DNA of 64,000 nucleotides from Cristatella mucedo (lineage: Eukaryota; Bryozoa; Phylactolaemata; Cristatellidae): contig WPIO01000019.1 of NCBI GenBank assembly GCA_009760855.2, positions 2,849,501-2,913,500 on the forward strand, in the 5' to 3' direction. Of the stretch, positions 43,800 to 55,069 are shown piece after piece; position 1 is the stretch's first letter, and every line of letters starts with the position of its first letter. A model generated the notes under the pieces. The model was not told the origin of the DNA, searched no databases, and saw only the letters and a program-made list of their open reading frames with translations. Made by a program: the position numbers and the translations under genes.

Positions 43800-44500
43800 A
43801 GTCAGTGTTGTAGACTAGTATGAGAAGAATATAAAGAAAAGGAGATAAGCATATTACAGCTTTTCGGGAAAGTGCATAGTACGAAGTAATGTGCACCTTT
43901 ATGAGTTTGCTGGTGGATTTCATAAGAAGGTCTACGGCGTCTTCTGTGGAGAAAAGGGTCAAGGCGTGGCTATGACTTATACAGATCTCATATTTAGGGA
44001 CTTGCTCTGAACTGCTCAATAAAACGCGAGCCTACAAACGTCAGCCGAATGTCAGTCATTTTTTCTATTTTGGAATTGGGGTGTGTTTGCGTGCGAGCGC
44101 GCATGTGACGAGCCCCAGAGTTTCGATTGGTTGGCTGGTACACCTGTGCGACATTGAGTAGAAGCAGCTTCTCCTTCGTGACGGTCGCCCGATTTTGCTC
44201 CTACCCAAGACTAGGTGACGTATTAACCCTAGCCAGAGTGAAAGCTGCACAAAACATTCGCCAATTTTAGGAGGATATAGGAGGAAAGGATTTTTTTTAT
44301 GAGGAAAGGATTTATTTTAAGAGGATTTAGGAGGAAAGTCGATAGTGTAAACGCAGCATCAGGAGCGGAGCAGATCGACTAGGAAACCTACCGGAAGCGA
44401 CAGAACGCCATTTCGTATGGGAGCTGTTGCTGGCGTCCTGGCACCGGATATCCGGATAAAGTGCCGGCCTTTTTGAAGTCCCGTCGATGTTTATCTGAGC
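43800..44500. other. Unassigned stretch
   Basis: Lies between the hAT remnant and the coiled-coil gene start. GAGGATTTAGGAGGAAAG-type short repeats occur at about 44270-44340. No gene was recognised. Confidence 0.35.
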
Positions 44501-44524
44501 TGCGGCGTATTCCAGGCTGAACTC

Positions 44525-45249
44525 ATGGAAACGACCGACAGCAGTGTAAACGAGAGCGTTAGTCTGTGTCAGGATTTTGTGGCCACGCTTAACAGCGCGA
44601 GTCAAAGCGAAACCAGCGTACTGTGCCAGCTGAAATCTCTGTCCGTCGACGCCGACGATCTGGCAGACCAAGCGCTGCGTCGCGAAGAAGAAGAGTGCAA
44701 GGAATGCATCGAAGGTGATGGTCCTGAAAGAGCAGCTGACGCGCGTGCGCCTATTTTGCCCGTCAGGTATGCCCCGTCGCTACGAACGTGCGGCCGTTTG
44801 CAGAGCTGCTGCGTCGACAGACCGTGAGCGGCGGCGCTGTTGCTCAGCAGCGGCAGGATATATTAAAGCTGGAGGAAGAACTAAAGCAGCTGGAGCAGGC
44901 GTCTCAAGTCAGCTCGAATGCGAGGGACGAGGTAGCGTACGCTCGTCGATCGAGTCGCCCCGGTGTCGCTCGCAGGAGCAGCCTCGTCGGGCTCGCTCCG
45001 ACGAGCCCACTTGCCTAGCGGGGCTTCGGCCGTCCGATTAGTGATGGCATTTGACTCGCCCAAGCCAGCTACGCCTCTCGTCTCCATTCACCCGCCCGAG
45101 CCCATGCGGGATTCTCCTTCCAGTGTTCAGAGTCGCTGGCCGAGTGCAGACGGCGCTTGCAGCTAATGAAAGACGAAGAAGCGAGGCTCAAGGCGGAGGC
45201 GAAACGGCTAGGCGACGCAGTCGCCCACGATCTGCCCTTTCAAAGGTGC
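44525..45249 (+). CDS. Coiled-coil protein, spliced gene model, unrecognised
   Basis: Exon 1 (44525-44714) begins METTDSSVNESVSLCQDF and ends EEEECKECIE plus one base, before GTGATGG. Exon 2 (from 44802, after TTTGCAG) reads ELLRRQTVSGGAVAQQRQDI, LKLEEELKQLEQASQ and NARDE, ending before GTAGCG. Exon 3 (from 45125, after CTTCCAG) reads CSESLAECRRRLQLMKDEEA, RLKAEAKRLGDAVAHDL and PFQ, ending before GTGCCG near 45249. Phases are 1 and 0 and agree. The product is charged and heptad-like throughout, a candidate structural or kinetochore/cytoskeleton-type protein, but no family is recognised. Further exons may follow. The first intron (87 bases) is the weakest point. Confidence 0.45.
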
Positions 45250-45840
45250 CGCAGTGCGCGCGCTCAGCGCAGCTGAGCCGGCGCTTCAGATCTCTCTGGC
45301 TCTCGCGTGCATTGCCCGCTGGCCGCTGTGTGCTGGCTCTGCAGGCTGTCTTTCCCTCTTTCTTCGCTATTCGTGGTGCTAAAAGACGCCGCATCGCGTG
45401 CTCAGCACTCCGCCCGAGCTCTTCCGATGCGCGGTGCTCCCGCCGGTGTTCTCGCATCCGTGACTTGCGAGCCGTACTCCAGTTTGCACCCGAGCTCGAC
45501 ATGTACCCAGCATTTCCTTGGCATTCACTGGCTCACGTGATCGAGACCCGAGAGTGTGCTTGTCTGTGCGAACTGCACTGAGATGGGCGTGACCCTGAAA
45601 ATGCCCTGGTATCAAACAAGAGATTTAGATTTTTAGCAACCTTCTGGTGCCCCAGCAAGCCGATCGGATAAGGCCTCCGCCCTTTTGGCAAATGCCTCCT
45701 ACCATCTGCTCACTCTGGCTCTCACTGTACAGAACGTCTCATAATCGTGCCAACAACGCTGGTGTCCACTGGTGGTATTCTCACTTGGCAACCCAAATTA
45801 ACCTCGGTGGTTAACAAAGAGAAAAATAAATTATTTGTCT
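45250..45840. other. Unassigned stretch downstream of the coiled-coil gene
   Basis: GC-rich text with frames on both strands. It may hold the 3' exons or UTR of the coiled-coil gene. Nothing specific was recognised. Confidence 0.3.
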
Positions 45841-45845
45841 TCTCT

Positions 45846-47253
45846 TCAAATCGGACTGTGACTATCCTCAATACTGCAGCTGAGAAAAACTGGCAGCTAT
45901 GTCGACCGAAAGTCGGTGCAGCATGATAATAAGAGGAAATTAAATGATGTGTTGCTATGCCCGTAAATTTTGGAGAGTACCTCGTTGCCAACGCATTCCA
46001 TGCTGCTCTTTGTCCGCTAGTACATTGTATGTGATAAATAGTATTAACCACTGACTGCGAAGGGAAGGCACTGGTGTTGAAGCAATTTGAAACTGCTGGT
46101 GCTACAGATGCTGAGAGAAAGGCCGTTTGACCTTGCCCCCAACAGACTACCGCTGTTTCGTGTCTCGAGCAGTTACCCTTAGCACCACACATTTACCAAG
46201 TTGATTTATTGGAACAGCTTGTACCGGTTGTTAGGTAACCCTCTGAAATTCTAGCAAGCTTCTGCAGAGCATGTGAATGTTACCCATTTCAAAGCGTTCC
46301 GAAGCCTTTGCTTAGCAGAGCAATCTCTCGTGCATTTTTGCATAGAGGAGTATTAAGCTTCTGGCTCATCTGATTGACCGAACCCCGAATTGCCTTTTGT
46401 AAAAAGTAGGCTGAGCTATCAATCTATCTATGCCGCTAACTGCAAGGGTACAGCACTACAGAATGCAAGCGTAGAAGCCAGCATGGCCGAGCAACCTGCT
46501 TGCAAATCCTGCAGAGCTAATAATAAATCGTGATTTTTTCATCGTCTAGAGAAGGTTCACTGCTGTGCATGTGTGGTGTGTCGGTACGATTGTGCCAACT
46601 CTCTGCTGCAATGTGACATACTCAGCCTGACGTGAATGCAGATGCTAATCTGACTGAAGCTCTGACCGCATGTTCCCGTTCTGTTTTGGGAGTTAAACCG
46701 ATGGCTTCCAACAGCAGACACGTAGACAGAATAGTCGTGGCAATTTGGCATGCCCTCTAAGTACTTTATTAGGCAGCAGCCTTGGGCTTCATATTGGGGT
46801 GTAGTGCTACTGCCGCTTGATCTGCATCTTGGATGGCTTGCAAGCAGACACATCATAGCTGGTAAAACAAAGTCTTTCAAGAGTTGAGCTCTTCTTTGCA
46901 GCTCTGCCGTACACGAGGAGGAAATGTTAAGATTAGTCATACCTCTCTGCACTGAGCCGATACAGCGGTTGCTCATTGTTTCAGGGTGCTGTAAGGAATG
47001 TAATGCTGTAAGGAATAAGTGGACAAATGAGTGGAATGCCTAGTTTATGCTATCGCTGCTTTTGCTGCCACCGCTGCTACTCCTACTATTTTCTGTGGTG
47101 AAATACTGAGATGATCACCATGCTTACCATGCCGTGCTTCAAGTGTAGTGAGTATTTGGCCTTCTATCCTGGAGCCATGTGTGGGTGTTGGGTATGCATT
47201 TGTCGCGTTTAGCACTAATGCATCAGCCGCTGCATCTTGCCTTCTGAAGGACA
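45846..47253 (-). CDS. Spliced gene model on the minus strand, unrecognised
   Basis: Four exons agree in phase. The first, about 47253 (or 47243) to 47128, reads RRQDAAADALVLNATNAYPT with GQILTTLEARH, donor G followed by GTAAGC. The second, 46903-46622, after ACGGCAG, reads ELQRRAQLLKDFVLPAMMCL, YEAQGCCLIKYLEGMPNCHD and ICIHVRL, donor CTGA followed by GTATGT. The third, 46110-45981, after CTTTCTCTCAG, reads SVAPAVSNCFNTSAFPSQSV with CTSGQRAAWNALAT, donor AG followed by GTACTC. The last, 45879-45846, after TTTTTCTCAG, gives CSIEDSHSPI then TGA. Phases are 1, 1, 2. The start is not identified. No family is recognised, and chance joining of open frames remains possible. Confidence 0.35.
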
Positions 47254-47872
47254 CTAGCTTGGAGACGCCGGTGGTGCTTTATGTGCCCTGATAGGCACCG
47301 AACTGTGGCCATTTCACATTGCCCCAATGGTCGCTACCATTGCGTATTTATGGAACGCTCAGAGGATCCTTTCTCTTTCTTTTTTTTTTACAAACTCCAG
47401 CCAGCTCATGAAGCTTTATCTGTCAGCAACCAAGGTCAAGTTTGTGCCAGACAACTCGGCTTCCTCGTTGGCGCGTGGCTGTATCCTTTACTGCTAATTT
47501 ACTGCTAACACTGCCTCTGCGCTGGCTGGCGCATCGATGCCTCGCTGATGCCGCAATGTGTGCGGTTTGAAGCATCTGTCCGCTAGCATGGCAAAAAGGC
47601 CGTCAGTGGATGCTGGCTTGCGTGGGCCCTGAGATCAAACAGCACCTGCAGCTCTGGCCAGCGAACGTCCGGTTAATGTCTCTATTCGTGTTCCTCTCCT
47701 CGGTCGCACACGCCTCGAGCCTCGCTCCCCATCGTCTCCTCTCTTGACTTTATGCAGAGACGTCATTGTCCCCGGTCATTTTTTCTGTCGGCTGTTTGTG
47801 CCCGTTTTCGAGTTCTGCCGAGAGAGCTTCGTGCATAGGCATCTTCGTGCATCGATGGATTTGGCACTCTTC
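47254..47872. other. Unassigned stretch
   Basis: May contain 5' exons of the minus-strand gene model. None is recognisable. Confidence 0.3.
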
Positions 47873-48060
47873 AATCATGGCATAAGGGTAGTGTGCTCGA
47901 ACTTAATCTACTTGGGGCAAGGTCCTCACACCCTACGACCCAGGCCGTGGGTTCGAGTCATGCAGCAGACAGTCCTTCATTGCCTGCTGCAAGCTGAGTG
48001 ATAGCCACAAAGGCTATCCTGCCGCTATAGTAATGAGACTAATGAATCAGCTAATGTTTG
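47873..48060 (+). mobile_element. SINE-A-like copy, diverged
   Basis: It contains ATCATGGCATAAGGGTAGTG, CAGGCCGTGGGTTCGAGTCA (B box), GTGATAGCCACAAAGGCTAT and AATGAATCAGCTAATGTTTG. The head carries about 15 extra bases relative to other copies. Confidence 0.65.
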
Positions 48061-49484
48061 CTTTACTGAAGATGTCCTACTATTTGTCAAAGTCACTGCC
48101 AGCTGGCTGAACACAGCCACAGCAAAGCGTAGACCTGTCTTGGTCGTCGTCAAACTTCTTAGACGTGCGATTCAGTTGTCCCACCTATTCAGTTGGCTCA
48201 CTCAGCCCAATGGAATCCCGTCGAATATTTTCTGATTTATTCCAAACTTACGTCTCGTGTTGCACTGCCAGTGCAGACATTGGTACTCACTTATAGAAGC
48301 CTAATTAGATGCAGTTGGCGATTCTAATAACTTCCGCACTCATGATCCTGCTATCGATGCCTTGACCTAGTCGATGTAGTCGTTTCAAATCCAGGATCGG
48401 TCGTGCCGTTTTCATTTGATACGAATGATATCGACCGGGTTGCCATCACTCGTCAGCTGTGGGACATGATGGAAGAGGAGTGGTGACGGTTATACCCACG
48501 TCTCATGCTGCCATGTGATTTGGCACCTCGTCAGCCGAGAGCAAACACGCTTTCCCATGCAGCATTATGCATGCAAGTAGCCTTAAGTCATCTTGGCAAG
48601 ACTACCTGCTGAGTGGACAACTAAATGCACCGGTCGTCCTCTTTTTGTGGTGAGCCGCTGTGTCAACTCACTCCACGAGTACTCCATATTAATCTTCGCT
48701 GTCCAGATTTTTGCTAGTCGTGCTTGTTACTAACATATGACCGCTGGCGTCATCTTTTTTAAGTGTGCGATGTTTGCATTTCTCCCATCTCTTAATATAA
48801 TCTGCTTAACGTGTCATCGGTTGTCTCATATTTACTTTTCTATCCGTATTGATTGAGCTTGGAGCAGTGATTGCTTTTTGCCACACCACTCCCACGAGGC
48901 TTTCAGGAGTGGGTGCTACTTGGAAGAACTTACGTTAGCAACCAGTTACATATACTTCTCAGGGCCAGGAAGCAATTCCCTAAGGTTTAACTGAATTTGG
49001 AAACTTATGGATGCAAGTATTGGAAAAGAAAATTGGCCATCGTTAGAATATCTGAGAATCTGTCTAGGTGCAGAAATGCTAAATGTGGAAGACCAAGTAG
49101 ACATGAGTACATGCGCAGCAGATTTTGGTAACTATCTCCGGTTTGAGCAAGCTCAGGATGAGAATACAGAGGTTGAGTTGAAATTGTCTCTATTACCGTG
49201 ACTAGCAGGGCAAATGGAGCAGTCACCAACTCTATATAAGGAAAAAGAAAACGGTCGTTAATATGTAGTCCTAAAGGTACGAAGAGTCTGCTGCCGAAAA
49301 AGTAGCTCCACTGAGTAAAGGAGTCAAGCTGTAAGAGTTATTGTCTGAGTAGTTTGACCCTATACTGGTGCTCAATTGAAACTGTCGTGGTTTCTTCCAA
49401 TACAAGTGTGCAGAGGGGCTGGGCATAACTGATGGCCCTTCCTGAAGGCATGCTACGACCCAGTAATTAGAGATGTAGTCAAAC
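48061..49484. other. Unassigned stretch
   Basis: Short frames on both strands near 49.0-49.2 kb have no motif. No RNA gene was found. Confidence 0.35.
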
Positions 49485-49942
49485 CTACTTACTACTATTT
49501 AGTTTGTATGCTCCAAAAGCTTGGAACTCACTCCCGACTTGCGTCGCGACATCATTTGACTTGACCACATTTAAAAAGAACTAGAAAACGCACCTATTTA
49601 GGACAGCATTTAGTGGGTCCCTTAGATTCGTTCTTTATGTGCTTATTCGTGCTGACACTGTGCATGCTGCCACTAACCAGCCGAGCCGGTTTGATCCAGC
49701 GGTTAAGGTGCTCGCCCCGACCAAGGTCTGGCTGAGGTAGTGGGCTCGAGCCCCCAGGCAAATGTGAAGCGCCTTAAGAGAGATTAGATTCTCTTGGGCT
49801 GCTATACAAATGAATTATATGACCACACTTGTGTGCTGCCACTAACCACACTTGCATGCTTACCCAGTGCATGTCACCTCTAACCATGGAATTCTTATTG
49901 TTTATCGAGCATGCTATCACTCACCATTCAATATGGTTTCCA
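49485..49942 (+). mobile_element. LINE-B 3' copy split by a SINE
   Basis: It reads VCSKSLELTPDLRRDII-like decayed C-terminal text, then ACGCACCTATTTAGGACAGC and TGCTGCCACTAACCA. After the SINE it resumes CTTGCATGCTTACCCAGTGC to TCACTCACCATTCAATATGG. The terminal stem-loop and tail are missing. Confidence 0.75.
49680..49833 (+). mobile_element. SINE-B copy with intact target duplication
   Basis: The head CCGAGCCGGTTTGATCCAGC, GGTTAAGGTGCTCGCCCC and GTGGGCTCGAGCCCCC is tRNA-like. The 3' part is AAATGTGAAGCGCCTTAAGA, GAGATTAGATTCTCTTGGGC and ATACAAATGAATTAT. It is bounded by direct copies of TGCTGCCACTAACCA at 49665-49679 and 49834-49848. This is the type copy of the family in this window. Confidence 0.9.
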
Positions 49943-50439
49943 AGTTGCCCATCTGTAGCCTTTCTGGTATTGGAATCGCTCGATCGCTGGTCGCGGGATG
50001 ATTTATCGTAACCAATTACTAGCTGCAAAGACCTTTAGTAACAGAGAGCATTGATCGCAACGAAGCCTGATGTAGTGACCATAGTTGATGATAAAAGGAT
50101 ATCACAGCCAATATTTTGCCGGTGGATTGATCCCACGGAAAAGAAAGATAGCTGAGCAACACAGCAGCGGCCCCCACGATAGGCATGGCTGAAGGAGCGT
50201 GGCTCTTTGGCGGCAACCGAAATTACCACCGTTCGATCCCTATTTGCCAAAAAGGATCGATTAGTCCCCTAGGAGGCCTCGCAAGTCTTTCTACGAGAAT
50301 ATTATGCTTCCGGGAAGAACTTCCGGGTTTAGGGAGCGGCTCTAAAGGTTTGTCGGGCGGCGATACTTAGGTTCGAAGATTTACGGTCTTTCTCCAGAGA
50401 CGATCTACCGTTTTTCATACCTGCTGCTAAAAAGGATTA
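49943..50439. other. Unassigned stretch
   Basis: No gene or repeat recognised. Confidence 0.35.
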
Positions 50440-51372
50440 CTACAAAGCTAACTCAATAGTTATGGGCAGACCAAGTGCGATTCAGTAATTGGAAAGCCAA
50501 ACGCTCGCATATCTCCTGTCGCATCTGTACAAAATCTAGGCGTCATGTTCCAATGTGACTTTTCTTTAGACCATCACATCAGCTCCAATGTCAAGTCTGC
50601 CTACTTTCAGCTACATAACATGGCTAAAAGTTTCGGGTGTGTTTAGACAGGCATACTAAATCTAAATTGATTCATGCGTTTGTGGCATCTCGTCTCGACT
50701 TTTGTAACTCACTGCTTGCTGGTCTACCGGCCTGTGCAATCAGGCGCTTACTGATGGTGCAAAACTATGCAGCTAGGCTTGTCTGTCGTGAGCGTCGCAG
50801 TTGTCACATCACACCACTTCTCGCTTACCTGCACTGGCTCCCAGTCATGCAATGCATGCGAATTCAAGGTTTTGTCACTCACTTTTAGGTCTCTTCATTA
50901 TTTGACTCCTGACTATCTATCAGATCTACTTCCCCACCAGGTTAGGCATCGTAACATTCACTTTTCTGAATTAAATTATTAAACTAAACGATGTATGAAT
51001 CCTCAAATTCTTTGGAGACCATCCCTTTAGTTCATATGGTCCAAAAGCATGGAGCTCACTCGCGAGACTGACGTGTGACATCCCCTGAATTGACAACCTT
51101 TAAAAAACCTAATGACGCAGCTATTTATCGCAGCATTTGGTGGGTCCATGTGATTCGCCTTTGTGTGTTCATGCGTACTCACACTATGCATGCTGCAACT
51201 AACAGTATCTGCATGCTGACCTTGTGCATGTCACCTCTGTTGCTTTTATCAAGCAAAACACCGCTCACCATTCGATCGTGTTTCTTTTGCAGCAAATTTA
51301 AAGCGCCTAGAAAGAGATTGAATTCTCTGAGGGGGCTTTGTTGTCAAGTGTATTATTATTATTGTTATAAGT
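50440..51372 (+). mobile_element. LINE-B copy, C-terminal part with full 3' end
   Basis: It includes TKSKLIHAFVASRLDFCNSL, LAGLPACAIRRLLMVQNYAA, RLVCRERRSCHITPLLAYLH and later FGDHPFSSYGPKAW-like text with frameshifts. The 3' UTR ends AATTTAAAGCGCCTAGAAAG, AGATTGAATTCTCTGAGGGG with an ATTATTATTATTG tail. The start is truncated and the frame is repeatedly broken. Confidence 0.8.
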
Positions 51373-52429
51373 TTTTTAGAGGAGTTATCATTGTTCTTTA
51401 ATGGGAAACTTTTAGAGCTGATGGGAGATGCATACTCTTTACCCAGCTCTAAAGAGGCCAGCCGATTGGAGTGTCGTTGTGAAGCGCCAGGATTGTGACT
51501 TGGTAAACGTGTTTTAAAAGGATATATCATTATTATTGTTATAGCATTTCTCGTAAGCCGGGCTCTTGATGGCACGTGTCCCTGTTACCGGAGCTTCAGA
51601 CTATTCCAAAATAGGGAATCACATTTTTTTGAGGGCTAGAAGAACTTGAAGACGTTTCTACCTAAGCCTACGAGCAGGTAACCCTTGGATTACAACTTCA
51701 TGCTCAACAAATAGACATCCCAATCTCTTTTTATAGATGGCGTGGCGGTGACGCCTGGCGCCGCTTTTTTCGCACTTTTTCAAAGTGTGATCTAGAATTT
51801 TTTTACCGGGCTACAAAGCCCATCTGTAAAGGTGCTTCCTCGACCGGCATAGAGTGCTAACAGGTTAAAAGCCTACCATTTCTCTTTACAAGAAGCTGGA
51901 GAATTTTTACGGAGACGAAAACGAGGCCTACCGATGCAGATTATCGTAGTCAGCCTCCAGAGGAAGCCATCGAGGTTATAAGTCAGCTACAAAGGACATT
52001 TCATGCAGCCTATAGAGCTCCGCTTACAAATCTGCCTGTTGTAATCACATCCGCTTAATGAGTTTTTACAAAATTTAACTTTTGGAACTTGTTTAGTGTG
52101 CTGATAAACCGTGAAAACCTGTGGTTAATAACCGTAACAAGTCGCCTAAATATTAATATTCAGCCAGACCTACTTCAGGGACCCCAAAGATCGCGTCAGA
52201 AGTATATCTATTAATCCTTTAGCCCCGTCCCCCTCCAGGGAAACCGGACAGACCTCCCCTGTGGCCACCATTATTATCGGTGAGGTGTACCAAGTTTCAG
52301 GCCTTAGAGTTAAATGAATAAAATCATTAACATTAAAGTTTTATATAGTGGCTGTTAGCTGGCTTCTTAAACTCAACGTGTTTCTCAAGAAGTATCCACC
52401 ATTTTTTATAGGCAGGGCTACTTAGGAAT
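51373..52429. other. Unassigned stretch
   Basis: Nothing specific recognised. It could include older transposon sequence. Confidence 0.3.
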
Positions 52430-53350
52430 GCAGACATGGGTAGAGTGTCTCTGCTTGTTTTGCTCGATCTTTCGGCAGCTTTTGAGACCATCGATCACAA
52501 AGTTCCTCTAGAGCGCCTCTCATCTCGCCTGAGCATCACTGGCAATGCTCTGCAGTGGTTCAGGTCCTATCTCAGTAGGAGACTCTAGAGTATTGACGTG
52601 AATGGACAAAGATCATCTGAAGTACCTCTGAAATATGGAGTACCTCAGGGCTCCGTGCTAGGTCCGGTTCTTTTCACGGTTTATACTCTCCCTCTTGCTG
52701 ATGTGATTGCCAAGCACAATCTAGGCTTTCACTTCTATGCGAATGACACTCAGTTGTACCTTTGCTTTGATGCCTCTCAGCCTTGAAGCACCTCAAATTC
52801 TCTCAACTCACTTACTGCATGCATTGATGACATCCGCAAATGGATGGCAGCAAATTTTCTAAAACTAAACGATGATAAAACTAACTTACTAGTTATGGGC
52901 AAACCCAGTGTGATTCAGAGATTGGAAAGGCTGACTCTCAAAATTGGCTCTGCCAGCATATCTCCAGTTGAATCAGCTCGAAATCTAGGTGTCATATTCC
53001 AAAGCGACCTCTCGTTAGACGACCATATCAGCTCCACAGTCAGGTCCGCCTATTTTCAGCTTCATAACATTGCTAAAATTCGGGCTTGTTTAGATAAGGA
53101 TACCACGTCCAAGTTGGTCCATGCATTCGTGACATCTCGTCTCGACTTCTGCAACTCACTGCTAACTGGCCTACCAGCATGTGCGATCAGGCGATTGCAG
53201 CTGGTGCAAAACTCGGCAGCTAGGTTTGTCTGTCGTGAGCGTCGCGTTGCCACATGACTCCACTTCTCGCCGACCTGCACTGGCTACCAGTCAAGCAACG
53301 GATTGACTTCAAGGTCTTGTCGCTCACTTGTAGGTCCCTTTATTCTATGG
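52430..53350 (+). mobile_element. LINE-B copy, best-preserved reverse transcriptase, catalytically dead
   Basis: It reads [30 protein letters not shown] then a stop, [40 protein letters not shown] and [12 protein letters not shown]. It continues WMAANFLKLNDDKTNLLVMG, ESARNLGVIFQSDLSLDDHI, LDFCNSLLTGLPACAIRRLQ and SAARFVCRERR. The catalytic YADD is YAND, so the second Asp pair is lost. Stops near 52588 and 52786 and a frameshift near 53250 add to this. The 3' end is missing and LINE-A sequence follows. Confidence 0.85.
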
Positions 53351-53354
53351 CTCC

Positions 53355-53512
53355 AGCCTAACTCACAGCCTAAGCGGCTTTCGGTACACATTCGATAGTC
53401 AAAGTGAAGTAGCAGCTCGGGACCGCTCAAAACAATATGCCGTAGTTAGCAGCACGAGAGTAGATGTCTTTGCGTAAGCATTGTGGAAGCGAGCTCCACA
53501 GTCTAGGACCCA
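53355..53512 (-). mobile_element. LINE-A fragment
   Basis: The plus strand reads TCACAGCCTAAGCGGCTTTC, GGACCGCTCAAAACAATATG and GAAGCGAGCTCCACAGTCTA, matching the reverse of the LINE-A C-terminal region. It joins directly to the LINE-B copy. Confidence 0.65.
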
Positions 53513-54976
53513 GAGGTTCGCCGTCCGTGTCTAGCTCCGAGTCGCTTCCAGAGGCCTTCCTTCCTAGACTATAGTAAGGGAGACCATTTTTTTTAGAGTT
53601 TGTAGATAGCTCATTATATTTTATAGTGAGGATTAGAAAGGCGCTTTCCGAGAGGGACAGGCTCAACGTGCACGGCCTACGGCTCAGCCTCCAGATTGGT
53701 GCACGGCTTGCTGGTTTCGGCTTGTCGAATGAATATGGCTTCAGTGGTGCGATTTCGGAGCAAGACGCTTTCCGAGTTTTGTAAGACCCAAACAAAGATT
53801 GAACTAGATGAGATAAAGATTGAACATCGAAAATAACAAGTGGAGCTGTGTGCAAGAGCTAGACTGGAGAGTAAGGGTTCGTTAGCTTTTCTGGGCAGAT
53901 TTTGAAGAAAATCTCCCGGACCTTATCTCACTTCCGATGTCAAGGTTGAGGTTTAGCCTCCAGACTACGTCTGTCCTGGCTACATCTTCGTCTGGTGGCA
54001 CATTCCTTCGGGCAGTCCTGCACGGCTAGTTCTAAGCTACGCACTTCATCCTCTGACTTTGACATGCTTATCTCACCTTCCGCGTGTTGCGTGAAATGAA
54101 GTCTGTGAGTGACACGGCATGCATACCGAAAGTCACTTACTTTAGTTCGCATAGCTGACAGTTTAGTGTAATAAGTACCTATTATTTCCGGCTTTGAAGC
54201 GTTATATTCAGAGATATATAAGTATAGATCTTTTACAGCAGCATTTAATTAACACTAAAAATTAATCTAAGACAGCATTCCGGCGATCGCTAGATTATGT
54301 GATCACCGGACGATCCCGATAGCGCTGCGGGGGGCCCCCCCACATACATTTGTTCAAAGACGCGTTTGTCCATCCGGTCTGCCTGCGGTATTAATTCTGC
54401 TAGTTCGAAGACCTGCTATTCCTCTTACTCACAAGTTTTTTTCAGAGCCAGATCATTGCTAGCGCTACACTGCTTCGTTCCGGCTCTGATTCCTTCTTCT
54501 CAGTTGTACTGACAATTGAATGGGCTCTATGACGAACCTGTTCGAACGTAAAACCAAGCATTGCCGAGGGGGGCTCTCCAGGGGTCTCAAGGTAGCAGTA
54601 TCAAAACACAGTCAAAACCATTGCAGACTGTGTCCATAAGAAACACATTTCTTATTCTTTTGAGTTAGCAGATATATCCAACGCTCATTTTTCAAGAAGT
54701 TTACAATCAGCAGCAGCTGAGTTGACAATACCAGCAATCTTAAGGACAACAGTTCGCTGGAGCGAAAAAACTCGGGAACCAAGGGGGAAAGTTCCACTGA
54801 TGGCTAATGGCTACCATTGGCTCTAAACATCCTGTCAAAGAACTCGTGAAGACCCACGATTACAGGAGGTTAGCTATTAGTGTCAAAATCATGCAGTACG
54901 AAATTGATAGCATTGAGAAGACGTGGGCATGGAGGAATCGTTTATATCATGCCATCTGATACTAATATCTTTTTCT
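53513..54976. other. Mostly unassigned stretch
   Basis: Bases 54070-54145 resemble a plus-strand LINE-A piece (GTGTTGCGTGAAATGAAGTC, GCATACCGAAAGTCACTTAC). The remainder, including a frame at 53427-53855 on the minus strand, is not recognised. Confidence 0.4.
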
Positions 54977-55069
54977 TACCGCAATAAAAAACAGCAAAAA
55001 TAACCCAAGGGCTGTTTTGTTTTTAACAAAACAGCCCTTGGTTAATTTTTGCTGTTTTTTATTGCGGTA
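54977..55069. repeat. 93-base near-perfect palindrome
   Basis: The left arm TACCGCAATAAAAAACAGCA plus AAAATAACCCAAGGGCTGTT is inverted on the right, with about three mismatches and a loop of a few T. It is fold-back or MITE-like in size. Confidence 0.95.
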
